36,509 bases of DNA from a virus, in IMG/VR virus record IMGVR_UViG_3300030451_002253, positions 1 through 36,509 of that record. One strand, 5' to 3'. Shown piece by piece: positions 20,574-27,692 of this stretch. The first letter of the stretch is position 1. The number at the start of each line of letters is the position of its first letter. The notes beneath the pieces are model-generated. The model made no database searches. It was not told the origin of the DNA and saw nothing but the letters and a program-made list of their open reading frames with translations. A program made the position numbers and the translations under genes.

Positions 20574-22153
20574 TAGTAGCACGACAAAGATACAATCGAC
20601 TTACCAATGGTCGTTCGCAGTTCCTTGACACCGCAGTTGATTGTAGTGAATTGACGTTGCCCTATTTAATTAAAGATGACATAAATGGTCCGAATCATAA
20701 GAGGTTAATTACCCCTTGGCAAAGCATCGGAGCCAAAGCGGTTGTGAATTTGAGTGCAAAGCTCGCCCTAGCACTTCTTCCTCCGCAAACAACATTCTTC
20801 AAATTACAAATAAGAGATGACAAGCTTGGTGTAGATCTACCAGCTGAAGTTAGAAGTGAGATGGATCTTTCTTTTTCTAAAATGGAAAGGATGGTTATGG
20901 ATTACGTTAATGCTTCTACCGACAGAGTGATACTTAATCAAGCTTTAAAACATTTAATTGTATCTGGGAATGCATTAATATTTATGGGCAAGGATGGTCT
21001 CAAACATTTTCCCCTTAACCGTTTCGTTGTTAATAGAGATGGAAACGGGAACGTACTTGAGATTGTCACAAAGGAACTTATATCTCGTCAGGTTCTAGAC
21101 GTAGACTTAGAAGAACCAATTCAACCCAACACTGGGATTGATGAAGACAAGTCTGATGAAAATGATGTTGAAGTATATACCTATGTTCGTTTAGAAAACG
21201 GACGTTGGATTTGGCATCAAGAAGTATTCGATAAAATTATTAAAGGAAGTAGGAGTAGTGCTCCTAAGAATACCAGTCCTTGGCTCCCTCTCAGATTTAA
21301 TACTGTGGACGGAGAAGACTATGGACGTGGCAGAGTAGAAGAGTTCCTTGGGGATCTTAAATCTTTAGAAGGTTTGTCTCAAGCATTAACGGAAGGGGCT
21401 AGTGTAGCCTCGAAAGTTTTGTTTCTAGTCAGCCCCTCTTCAACCACGAAACCAAAAACCATTGCCCAAGCTGGGAATGGAGCGATTGTTCAGGGAAGAG
21501 CGGAAGATGTACAAGTAGTTCAGGTAGGAAAGACTGCTGATTTTCGAACAGCATCTGAAATGATTGCTACTTTAGAACGAAGAATTAATGAAGCTTTTCT
21601 TGTACTACAGATTAGACAAAGTGAAAGAACTACAGCAGAGGAGGTACGCCTCACTCAGCTAGAACTTGAGAAACAGTTAGGTGGTTTATTCAGTTTGTTA
21701 ACGGTTGAATTTTTAATACCTTATCTAAATAGAACACTTCACATACTTCAAAGAAATAATCAAATTCCTAAAATTCCTAAAGACTTAGTTAGACCACAAA
21801 TAATAGCTGGTGTTAATGCTTTAGGTAGAGGACAGGATAGAGAAAGCTTGACACAATTCATACAAACTTTGGCTCAAACTATTGGACCAGAAGCAACTAT
21901 GAAGCATGTAGATCCAGCTGAATATATAAAACGACTAGCAGCTGCTCAAGGTATAGATGTTCTAAATCTAATTAAGAGTGATGAACAACTACAGAAAGAA
22001 ATGCAGCAGCAACAAAAAGCAATGCAGCAACAGGAGATGACTAAACAGATGGGTCAACTTGCTAGAGCTCCAATAATGGACCCAAGTAAGAATCCATCAA
22101 TGTTAGAAGAGCAGCCTGAAGCTACAGAAGAACAACCACCTATGGAAGAATAA
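20570..22153 (+). CDS. Portal, head-tail connector (T7 gp8-like)
   Basis: A 527-residue protein (T7 gp8 is 536). Podovirus portal features include RQRYNRLTNGRSQFLDTAVD at the N-terminus, LITPWQSIGAKAVVNLSAKLALALLPP, and the conserved GEDYGRGRVEEFLGDLKSLE. A Gln/Met-rich helix (KEMQQQQKAMQQQEMTKQMG) and an acidic tail follow. The dodecamer forms the DNA entry channel and nucleates the prohead. ATG 20570 overlaps the upstream stop (ATGA), and its stop overlaps the scaffold start. Confidence 0.95.
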   Translation: MIVARQRYNRLTNGRSQFLDTAVDCSELTLPYLIKDDINGPNHKRLITPWQSIGAKAVVNLSAKLALALLPPQTTFFKLQIRDDKLGVDLPAEVRSEMDLSFSKMERMVMDYVNASTDRVILNQALKHLIVSGNALIFMGKDGLKHFPLNRFVVNRDGNGNVLEIVTKELISRQVLDVDLEEPIQPNTGIDEDKSDENDVEVYTYVRLENGRWIWHQEVFDKIIKGSRSSAPKNTSPWLPLRFNTVDGEDYGRGRVEEFLGDLKSLEGLSQALTEGASVASKVLFLVSPSSTTKPKTIAQAGNGAIVQGRAEDVQVVQVGKTADFRTASEMIATLERRINEAFLVLQIRQSERTTAEEVRLTQLELEKQLGGLFSLLTVEFLIPYLNRTLHILQRNNQIPKIPKDLVRPQIIAGVNALGRGQDRESLTQFIQTLAQTIGPEATMKHVDPAEYIKRLAAAQGIDVLNLIKSDEQLQKEMQQQQKAMQQQEMTKQMGQLARAPIMDPSKNPSMLEEQPEATEEQPPMEE

Positions 22154-23016
22154 TGTCAGAAACTTTAACAGTAAATGATACTCCCCAACAGGAAGGGTTG
22201 ACTGCTGAAGAGCAGGATTCCCTACAAGTTGGCGAGGAGATGGCTGAACAGCAAGGTGAATTACTTGCTGGTAAATATAAAAATGCTGAAGAATTAGAAC
22301 AGGCATATGTTGAACTCCAAAAAAAATTAGGAGAGAAAGATGACGTACCCCAAGAAAAACAAGAAACCGAAGAAGTAGAAACAGAGGAATCTGAAGAATC
22401 TGAAGAGCCACAACTTTATCAAGAAGATGGTTCTGTAAATTACGAAACTGTTAGCAAAGATTATGGTGAGACCTTAAGTAATTTATTTAAGGAAAAGAAT
22501 GTAGATCCATATAGTATTGCTGATCACTTCTATAAAAACAATGGTCAAATAACTCAAGAGATGCATGACCAATTAACTGGAGCTGGAATATCTAAAGAGG
22601 CAGTAGATGCTTATTTAGCTGGAAGAGCACAGGATATGGGAATGAACTCTCAAATTAGTGAAGCTAATATAAATTCAATTTATGAGTCAGTTGGCGGTGA
22701 GCAGAAATATAGATCTCTAATGACTTGGGCTAGTCAAAATCTATCTCAAGATTCTATTAATTCTTTTGATAATTTAGTAAATACTGGTGATCCTGCTTCT
22801 ATCCAATTAGCAGTAAATGGCTTAGTAGCTAAGTACCAAAACGATAATGGTTATGAAGGAAGAATGTTAACAGGTAAAGCAGCTAAAACAAATACAGATG
22901 TATTTAGAAGTCAAGCCCAGCTTGTAGAAGCTATGGCTGATCCACGTTATGACAGAGACCCAGCATATAGACAAGACGTTATATCAAAGCTTGATAGATC
23001 AGATCTCAAATTTTAA
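22153..23016 (+). CDS. Scaffolding protein (T7 gp9-like)
   Basis: A 287-residue acidic protein between portal and hli/psbA/capsid genes. The N-terminal third is highly acidic (EETEEVETEESEESEEPQ) and preceded by KYKNAEELEQAYVELQKKLG, a motif frequent in T7-like capsid assembly proteins; the C-terminal part is helical and basic at its end (DVISKLDRSDLKF), suited to contact the capsid inner face. It guides prohead assembly and then leaves. Confidence 0.85.
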   Translation: MSETLTVNDTPQQEGLTAEEQDSLQVGEEMAEQQGELLAGKYKNAEELEQAYVELQKKLGEKDDVPQEKQETEEVETEESEESEEPQLYQEDGSVNYETVSKDYGETLSNLFKEKNVDPYSIADHFYKNNGQITQEMHDQLTGAGISKEAVDAYLAGRAQDMGMNSQISEANINSIYESVGGEQKYRSLMTWASQNLSQDSINSFDNLVNTGDPASIQLAVNGLVAKYQNDNGYEGRMLTGKAAKTNTDVFRSQAQLVEAMADPRYDRDPAYRQDVISKLDRSDLKF

Positions 23017-23018
23017 CA

Positions 23019-23168
23019 ATGGAATACACAACATTAAGGGAGCCAACCAAAACTCCTAAATCACGACAGAAAAAAGCACAACAAAGTAGATGCCCATCTG
23101 GTTTCAGGTGGGACAGCAAGAAAGGCAAATGCGTTCAAGCATCAGTAGGTTCAGAATATAGACCATGA
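23019..23168 (+). CDS. Small basic Cys-containing protein (49 aa)
   Basis: A 49-residue frame, MEYTTLREPTKTPKSRQKKA and onward, with a motif CPSGFRWDSKKGKCVQ that looks like a small disulfide or EGF-like turn. It overlaps the hli gene by ATGA and follows scaffold by two bases, so it is very likely translated. No family recognised. Confidence 0.65.
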   Translation: MEYTTLREPTKTPKSRQKKAQQSRCPSGFRWDSKKGKCVQASVGSEYRP

Positions 23169-23356
23169 AAACAAAGGATCTAGATACCTTACTTGAGAAC
23201 GAATACGCTTACGAACCACCCATACAAGTATTACCAAAACAAAAACTAATGACACCCGAAGCAGAAAGATTTAATGGCTGGGCAGCAATGCTTGGCATCG
23301 TTGCAGCTATAGGAGCATACGTGACTACAGGTCAGATAATTCCAGGAATTTTCTAA
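23165..23356 (+). CDS. hli: High-light-inducible protein
   Basis: A 63-residue Hli/small CAB-like protein. The single transmembrane chlorophyll-binding helix carries the family motif (AERFNGWAAMLGIVAAIGAYVT): E and N-G near the start, A-M-L-G within. These proteins bind pigments in the thylakoid and protect photosystem II under stress. Ending ...GQIIPGIF is typical of marine cyanobacterial forms. Location just before psbA is the standard cyanopodovirus arrangement. Confidence 0.92.
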   Translation: MKTKDLDTLLENEYAYEPPIQVLPKQKLMTPEAERFNGWAAMLGIVAAIGAYVTTGQIIPGIF

Positions 23357-23363
23357 AAAAAGA

Positions 23364-23403
23364 GGCGGCTCGAATCGTATCGTAACCCGCCCAAATTTTT
23401 TTA
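23364..23403 (+). terminator. Hairpin and T-run in the hli-psbA gap
   Basis: GGCGG (23364-23368) pairs with CCGCC (23387-23391), with a large loop, followed by AAATTTTTTT. It may be a terminator for hli or a structured psbA leader: RNA elements called PhotoRC are known before psbA in marine cyanobacteria and phages, but I cannot confirm a match. No Shine-Dalgarno precedes psbA. Confidence 0.5.
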
Positions 23404-23414
23404 TTTCTATTTAA

Positions 23415-24497
23415 ATGGCAGCAATTCAACTCAGTAGAGAAGCAACTACCAACAATTGGGAGAGGTTTTGTGAGTGGGTTACTAGCACTAATAATCGGCT
23501 ATACCTTGGCTGGTTCGGTGTGCTTATGATACCTTGCTTACTAACTGCAACCACTTGCTTTATACTCGCCTTCATCGCAGCACCGCCTGTAGACATAGAC
23601 GGCATACGTGAGCCAGTATCAGGCTCGTTGTTGTACGGAAACAACATTATTAGTGGAGCTGTAGTTCCAAGCTCCAACGCAATAGGACTGCACTTTTACC
23701 CGATCTGGGAAGCTGGCACTTTGGACGAGTGGCTATATAACGGCGGACCATATCAACTCATTGTCTTTCACTTCTTAATAGGAGTAGCAGCATATGCTGG
23801 TAGACAGTGGGAACTTTCATACCGACTAGGCATGAGACCTTGGATCTTTGTAGCTTACACAGCTCCATTGTCAGCAGCCGCAGCGGTTTTTCTCGTTTAC
23901 CCTTTCGGACAGGGGAGTTTCAGTGATGGTATGCCTCTTGGTATCTCTGGCACTTTTAACTTTATGTTCGTATTCCAAGCAGAACACAATATCCTTATGC
24001 ATCCGTTCCACATGCTCGGTGTTGCTGGGGTATTCGGTGGAGCTTTGTTCGCTGCTATGCATGGAAGTCTCGTTACTTCCTCGATTATTAAGGAAACAAC
24101 AGACGAGGTCTCGCAGAACTATGGCTATAAATTTGGTCAAGACCAAGAGACATATAACATCGTTGCAGCTCATGGCTACTTCGGTCGCTTAATTTTCCAA
24201 TATGCGAGTTTCAATAATAGCCGTGCTCTTCATTTCTTTCTTGGTACTTGGCCGGTTGTTGGCATATGGCTGACATCCATGGGTGTATGTACTATGGCAT
24301 TTAATTTAAATGGCTTTAACTTTAATCAATCAGTAGTTGATGCTAATGGAAAAGTTATACCTACATGGGCAGATATTGTTAACAGACAGAACCTCGGTTT
24401 CGAGGTTATGCACGAACGTAACGCTCATAATTTTCCACTTGATTTAGCTTCAATCGAAGCTACAGAAGTGGCACTTACAGCCCCAGAAATTGGTTAG
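23415..24497 (+). CDS. psbA: Photosystem II D1 protein
   Basis: A full 360-residue D1 protein with five membrane helices. Functional residues are present: the AYTAP tyrosine Z, SDGMP (D170 region), QAEHN (E189/H190), HPFHM (H195/H198), AMHGS (H215), AAHGYF (H272), ASFNN (S264 region), [14 protein letters not shown] (manganese ligands and C-terminal processing site). Canonical residue 130 is Gln (GRQWELS), the low-light D1:1 type. The phage copy replaces host D1 as it turns over. The gene is uninterrupted, unlike some cyanophage psbA genes that hold introns. Start context TATTTAAATG lacks a Shine-Dalgarno. Confidence 0.99.
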   Translation: MAAIQLSREATTNNWERFCEWVTSTNNRLYLGWFGVLMIPCLLTATTCFILAFIAAPPVDIDGIREPVSGSLLYGNNIISGAVVPSSNAIGLHFYPIWEAGTLDEWLYNGGPYQLIVFHFLIGVAAYAGRQWELSYRLGMRPWIFVAYTAPLSAAAAVFLVYPFGQGSFSDGMPLGISGTFNFMFVFQAEHNILMHPFHMLGVAGVFGGALFAAMHGSLVTSSIIKETTDEVSQNYGYKFGQDQETYNIVAAHGYFGRLIFQYASFNNSRALHFFLGTWPVVGIWLTSMGVCTMAFNLNGFNFNQSVVDANGKVIPTWADIVNRQNLGFEVMHERNAHNFPLDLASIEATEVALTAPEIG

Positions 24498-24507
24498 TTG
24501 TATTTAA

Positions 24508-25038
24508 ATGACCTTTATCCCACCATATTGGTACTATACCGAGAGGGTAATCCACCCTAAACCAGAAGTAGATTACGTAATTGATGTTTTCAAGGAGAAG
24601 ATCCCATTAAATCAAAGTAAGAACATCTCTAGTTATAGTATTAATAATCGTCCAGAAGTCATTTGGAGTAAAAGATATAGTGAAATAGTTGAGAATATAG
24701 TTGTTCAACTAGGTTTGCGTAAATCGTTTAACTATAGATATGAATCTTGGGGACAGCTTTACACTAAAGGTTTAGAGCATGATTATCATAATCATACCGA
24801 ATTTAAAGAAACTAACGAAGCTACTATTAGCTTTGTTCACTACATAAAAAATGGTAACGAACCAAATTTTAGATTCATTAATCTAGATACTGATCAAATA
24901 CACATACCAAAACAAGAAGAAGGTGACATATTAATTTTCCCTTCGTACTTATTTCACAAAGTTATTCCAAACAAATCAGATAAAAACCGATTTGTGATAT
25001 CAGGAAATATTGCATTTACACCCCCAAAAATTAATTGA
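24508..25038 (+). CDS. 2OG-Fe(II) oxygenase family protein
   Basis: A 176-residue protein with the pattern of a cyanophage 2OG-Fe(II) oxygenase family: H94-N-H96 (DYHNHTEF), distal H150 in DILIFPSYLFHKVIPN and R161 in NRFVISGNIAF. The usual H-x-D is replaced by H-x-H, as is common in this family, so iron coordination may differ. Substrate unknown. It begins 11 bases after psbA with the same start context (TATTTAAATG), so it is probably co-transcribed with psbA. Its stop overlaps the next TTG start. Confidence 0.78.
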   Translation: MTFIPPYWYYTERVIHPKPEVDYVIDVFKEKIPLNQSKNISSYSINNRPEVIWSKRYSEIVENIVVQLGLRKSFNYRYESWGQLYTKGLEHDYHNHTEFKETNEATISFVHYIKNGNEPNFRFINLDTDQIHIPKQEEGDILIFPSYLFHKVIPNKSDKNRFVISGNIAFTPPKIN

Positions 25039-25232
25039 AAAATTTTTGTTTATATCTATCCTTAATCACTAACTTATTTATATGCTCTGGCGTTATCCGC
25101 CATTGGAACAGTATGAAAACACAAGATCCAGAAATTCTAAAAATACAGAGACAAGTAGATAAATTACTTGAAGAATATAGACAAGAACAGTACCAAAGAA
25201 AAGACGAACCAGAAGGAGATCCATCTTATTAA
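25035..25232 (+). CDS. Small protein, possible membrane anchor
   Basis: From a TTG overlapping the previous stop, a 65-residue protein with a hydrophobic N-terminal segment (NFCLYLSLITNLFICSGVI) and a charged helical part (LKIQRQVDKLLEEYRQEQYQ). If translation starts at ATG 25113, only the soluble 39-residue helix is made. TTG coupling occurs elsewhere in this genome (393), which favours the long form. One membrane pass plus a coiled tail could be lysis- or envelope-related, but no signature supports that. Confidence 0.5.
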   Translation: MKNFCLYLSLITNLFICSGVIRHWNSMKTQDPEILKIQRQVDKLLEEYRQEQYQRKDEPEGDPSY

Positions 25233-25233
25233 C

Positions 25234-25374
25234 ATGACAGAAAATCAAAGACACTGGAAACAGACAACAACAGGTAGAAAGAATATACCTATTGAAGAGT
25301 TTGGAAAACAGTCAAAGAAAACTAAGAAATCAAAAGAACCTGAATCTTTAGAAGAAGCTCTTACAGGAGAGTAA
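25234..25374 (+). CDS. Small charged protein (46 aa)
   Basis: A 46-residue hydrophilic protein starting MTENQRHWKQTTTGRKNIPI, with a Lys-rich part (KQSKKTKKSKEP) and an acidic end (ESLEEALTGE). An AGAAGGAG stretch lies upstream but with a long spacer. It lies one base after the previous gene and two before the next. No family recognised; likely disordered. Confidence 0.55.
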   Translation: MTENQRHWKQTTTGRKNIPIEEFGKQSKKTKKSKEPESLEEALTGE

Positions 25375-25376
25375 AG

Positions 25377-25895
25377 ATGTCAGTAACTGATCCTGAAAAG
25401 GTAGAATTTATTCAGGGTTTAACTAAAGATGTTATTCATGGTAGGAGATTATTTTTTGATCATCTAGTAAATACTGCTGAAGTAGTAGAAAAGTTATGTA
25501 AAGATATTGGCATTAAAGAGAATAGATATTTAATTGATGCGGCACTTTTCCATTCAGTATACGGTACTCATTATTTTGAAAATAAAAATGATACTACTAG
25601 AGAACAGGTTACTCTTTTAATAGGTGAAAAGGCAGAAACATTAGTTAATTTGTTTTGCACTTTACCTGAGAGACAAATTCAAATTCTTCAACATAAGTTT
25701 AAACCAGATCAGATGCAAAGAGATTTGTATATCTTGGAGTATGGGAATACGTTGGAGCAGACTATTTGTGATGTTCGATCAATAGGATATCCAAATCCAA
25801 TATGTATTTTCATTTTGAAATTATTGAGAGCAAATTTAATTGATCATTACAATTTACAGGTTCCACCATTTGAAGAATCTCTAATAGTAAACTAG
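25377..25895 (+). CDS. HD-like protein, DUF6817 pattern
   Basis: A 172-residue all-helical protein whose first half follows DUF6817/HD-type phosphohydrolases: FFDHLVNTAEVVEKL (H29), then LIDAALFHSVYGTHYF (H59, Y62), the 'FHSxYGT' signature. HD proteins cut phosphate bonds in nucleotides or second messengers; some members of this group lack full metal sets, and here I see no clear HD pair, so catalysis is uncertain. It is the last gene of the psbA-linked cassette before the riboswitch-like element. Confidence 0.65.
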   Translation: MSVTDPEKVEFIQGLTKDVIHGRRLFFDHLVNTAEVVEKLCKDIGIKENRYLIDAALFHSVYGTHYFENKNDTTREQVTLLIGEKAETLVNLFCTLPERQIQILQHKFKPDQMQRDLYILEYGNTLEQTICDVRSIGYPNPICIFILKLLRANLIDHYNLQVPPFEESLIVN

Positions 25896-25901
25896 CAACC
25901 A

Positions 25902-25973
25902 CGTCCGTTCATCCTTTATGAGGACGCATGAAACCTAATCATGGAACGGGGATTAGGTATATGGAGATTACCC
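25902..25973 (+). promoter_or_regulatory. Candidate glutamine-II (downstream-peptide) riboswitch
   Basis: A structured leader. CCTAATC (25934-25940) pairs perfectly with GATTAGG (25951-25957); the loop holds GAACG (25944-25948), complementary to CGTTC (25906-25910), giving a pseudoknot. A 5' hairpin is also possible (CGTCC 25902-25906 with GGACG 25922-25926, plus TCAT with ATGA). The Shine-Dalgarno GGAG (25963-25966) follows at once, and GATTA recurs just after it, so TAATC could pair with either copy. CGTTCATCC, GGACG and GGAACGG recall the downstream-peptide motif, which binds L-glutamine and precedes short cyanobacterial and phage frames. Confidence 0.62.
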
Positions 25974-26027
25974 ATGAAAGTAACCTACGTATATCGTGGC
26001 ATTGCTTACACAAAAATAGTTAAGTGA
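25974..26027 (+). CDS. 17-residue YRG peptide under the riboswitch-like element
   Basis: The frame MKVTYVYRGIAYTKIVK has a Shine-Dalgarno GGAG seven bases upstream and ends just before a terminator. The 'M-K-x-x-Y-x-x-Y-R-G-x-x-Y' pattern is that of the small DUF4278-like proteins found in cyanobacteria and their phages, in particular those after downstream-peptide RNAs. At 17 residues it is at the short end of that group. Function unknown; possibly acts on host nitrogen control, which is inference. Confidence 0.6.
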   Translation: MKVTYVYRGIAYTKIVK

Positions 26028-26042
26028 AGCTAAATTCTTTTT

Positions 26043-26075
26043 GGGCTGCAACCATTTCGGTTGTGGCTCTTTTTT
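26043..26075 (+). terminator. Strong rho-independent terminator
   Basis: GGGCTGCAACC (26043-26053) pairs over 11 positions (three wobbles) with GGTTGTGGCTC (26059-26069) around ATTTC, followed by TTTTTT. It closes the riboswitch-peptide unit, so the capsid gene needs its own promoter downstream. Confidence 0.85.
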
Positions 26076-26147
26076 GTTTTATAGAAGGTTTACACGTTCT
26101 ATATCACATGAGAGAAGAGACACCTCAGAGTCGGATCTCTTTTCAAT

Positions 26148-26228
26148 ATGGCTTTTGACCCTTACGAGGATACTCATCAGCCGTCTAGACGGTGGGATAG
26201 ACCACGCACTAAATCGAGTCTTATATAA
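26148..26228 (+). CDS. Possible 26-residue peptide before the capsid gene
   Basis: A short ATG frame, MAFDPYEDTHQPSRRWDRPR and six more residues, in the 220-base gap between terminator and capsid gene. The composition is protein-like and it contains a palindrome CCGTCTAGACGG. No clear Shine-Dalgarno and no known relative; it may be chance. Confidence 0.3.
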   Translation: MAFDPYEDTHQPSRRWDRPRTKSSLI

Positions 26229-26249
26229 AACAAGTAAGATTCCTATATT

Positions 26250-26261
26250 TTCACATGTGAA
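26250..26261. promoter_or_regulatory. Palindrome upstream of the capsid gene
   Basis: TTCACATGTGAA is a perfect 12-base palindrome 36 bases before the capsid ATG. It is followed by ATATATACCTTTAATTTTT, similar to TACTACCTTTATTTTTT after the iteron repeats (about 7157-7173). One or both could belong to a phage promoter; the phage RNA polymerase site is not known to me. Confidence 0.35.
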
Positions 26262-26296
26262 GACGACAATATATACCTTTAATTTTTAACTGAAAA

Positions 26297-26404
26297 ATGG
26301 CTAACGCTAATCAAGTCGCTTTAGGTAGAAGTAATCTATCTACAGGTACTGGTTATGGTGGCGCAACCGATAAGTACGCCCTGTATTTAAAGCTGTTCTC
26401 TGGT
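26297..26404 (+). CDS. Major capsid protein, exon 1
   Basis: ATG 26297 starts 36 codons (MANANQVALGRSNLSTGTGY, ending KYALYLKLFSG). This matches the N-terminus of T7 gp10 (GDKLALFLKVFGG) and is followed at once by in-frame stop codons of the intron. The last base is U, which can form the required U-G pair with the intron guide sequence. Exon 1 is missed if the start is sought only in the long frame downstream, which would begin inside the intron at 26611. Confidence 0.88.
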
Positions 26405-26631
26405 AATTAATTTTGCCCACATAAGAAGTGATTCCTATGAATGAATCGGATGAATTGCTGGAAGCCTAAGTCGCAAGATATGGTAATCAGCAGCCAAGCC
26501 TCTTACGCTTAAGAGGAAGGTTCAGAGACTACATGGAGTTCTAAGCGTAGAACGTAATACATGAAAAGCGTCCGACTACTTAATGAGTAGAAGATATAGT
26601 CCGTGCCTTATTGAAAGATAAGGAAAACATG
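26405..26631 (+). ncRNA. Group I intron in the major capsid gene
   Basis: A 227-nt intron. Conserved elements are in order: Q (AATCAGCAGCCAAGCC, 26485-26500), a P6-type stem CCTCTTA/TAAGAGG, R (GTTCAGAGACTA, 26520-26531), hairpins GTTCTA/TAGAAC and CTACT/AGTAG, and S (AAGATATAGTCC, 26591-26602). P7 is GACTA with TAGTC. The guide TTTTGCC (26411-26417) pairs GCC with exon-1 end GGT (P1) and TTTT with exon-2 start GAAA (P10), fixing both splice sites; the last base is G. The extra hairpin after P7 suggests subgroup IA. No internal endonuclease gene. Confidence 0.92.
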
Positions 26632-27651
26632 GAAATGTTCAAAGGTTTCCAGCATGAAACAATTGCTAGAGATCTTGTAACTAAGAGAACACTTAAGAAC
26701 GGCAAATCATTGCAGTTCATCTACACAGGTCGTATGACGAGTTCGTTCCATACGCCAGGAACCCCAATTTTGGGAAATGCTGACAAGGCTCCTCCAGTTG
26801 CAGAGAAGACCATCGTAATGGATGATCTACTAATCAGCTCTGCATTTGTTTATGACCTAGACGAGACACTTGCTCACTACGAATTAAGAGGAGAAATATC
26901 TAAGAAGATCGGATATGCTCTTGCTGAAAAATATGACAGACTTATCTTCCGTTCTATAACACGAGGAGCTAGGGCTGCATCCCCAGTTACTGCAACTAAC
27001 TTTGTAGAACCTGGCGGAACACAAATCAGAGTTGGATCTACAACTAACGATTCTGATGCTTATAACGCTGGAAACCTAGTAAACGCATTCTACGATGCAG
27101 CTGCTGCTCTTGACGAAAAGGGAGTTAGTTCTGATGGTAGATGTGCTGTACTAAACCCACGTCAATACTATGCACTTATCCAAGACGTTGGCTCTAACGG
27201 ATTAGTTAATAGAGACGTTCAGGGTTCTGCTTTACAAGGCGGAAGTGGCGTTATAGAGATCGCTGGAATCCACATCTACAAGTCAATGAATATTCCTTTC
27301 CTTGGCAAGTATGGTGTTGCTTACGGCGGTACAACAGGTGAGACTTCTCCTGGAAATCTTGGTTCTTTCATTGGACCTACACCTGAGAACGCAAACGCAA
27401 CAGGCGGAGTTAACAATGACTACGGTACTAACGCTGAGTTAGGTGCTAAGTCTTGTGGACTTATCTTCCAAAAGGAAGCTGCTGGTGTTGTTGAAGCAAT
27501 TGGACCACAAGTTCAAGTAACAAATGGTGATGTTTCTGTAATCTACCAAGGTGATGTGATCTTAGGTCGCATGGCTATGGGTGCAGACTACTTAAACCCA
27601 GCTGCTGCTGTTGAATTATATGTTGGTGCTACTGCTCCTTCAGGATTCTAA
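26632..27651 (+). CDS. Major capsid protein, exon 2 (T7 gp10-like)
   Basis: 339 residues that, joined to exon 1, give a 375-residue HK97-fold capsid protein, starting ...FSG-EMFKGFQHETIARDLV. It includes SGKS-like NGKSLQFIYTGRM, the DLDETLAHYELRGEISKKIG helix, and C-terminal AMGADYLNPAAAVEL, comparable to T7 YAMGHGGLRPEAA. It forms the icosahedral shell. Without splicing, the ribosome meets TAA two codons into the intron and only a 37-residue fragment is made, so correct removal of the intron is required for infection. Followed by a perfect terminator. Confidence 0.95.
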   Translation, partial: EMFKGFQHETIARDLVTKRTLKNGKSLQFIYTGRMTSSFHTPGTPILGNADKAPPVAEKTIVMDDLLISSAFVYDLDETLAHYELRGEISKKIGYALAEKYDRLIFRSITRGARAASPVTATNFVEPGGTQIRVGSTTNDSDAYNAGNLVNAFYDAAAALDEKGVSSDGRCAVLNPRQYYALIQDVGSNGLVNRDVQGSALQGGSGVIEIAGIHIYKSMNIPFLGKYGVAYGGTTGETSPGNLGSFIGPTPENANATGGVNNDYGTNAELGAKSCGLIFQKEAAGVVEAIGPQVQVTNGDVSVIYQGDVILGRMAMGADYLNPAAAVELYVGATAPSGF

Positions 27652-27667
27652 TTTATACACTTTATAC

Positions 27668-27692
27668 GGGAGCTTCGGCTCCCTTTTTTTTT
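27668..27692 (+). terminator. Terminator after the capsid gene
   Basis: GGGAGC-TTCG-GCTCCC followed by nine T's: a classic stem with a stable UUCG loop. The next gene starts immediately after the T-run. It resembles T7 Tphi after gene 10, which allows partial read-through and so gives more capsid than tail protein. Confidence 0.95.

Noticed and set aside
23426-24173. Minus-strand frames within psbA, including a possible antisense gene
   Set aside because: They mirror psbA codon pattern. Antisense RNA to psbA is known in some cyanophages, but no promoter or structure is visible here.
26148-26210. Hammerhead-like CTGATGAG on the minus strand
   Set aside because: The reverse strand has CTGATGAG followed by a weak stem, but the required GAAA after stem II is CAAAA and no stem III with a cleavage site is visible.
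26041-26289. 82-aa open frame from TTG before the capsid gene
   Set aside because: It begins inside the terminator stem, has no ribosome site and its translation is not protein-like.
26611-26631. Capsid start at ATG 26611
   Set aside because: This ATG lies in the intron 3' end; the real N-terminus is exon 1 at 26297, which matches T7-like capsid proteins.
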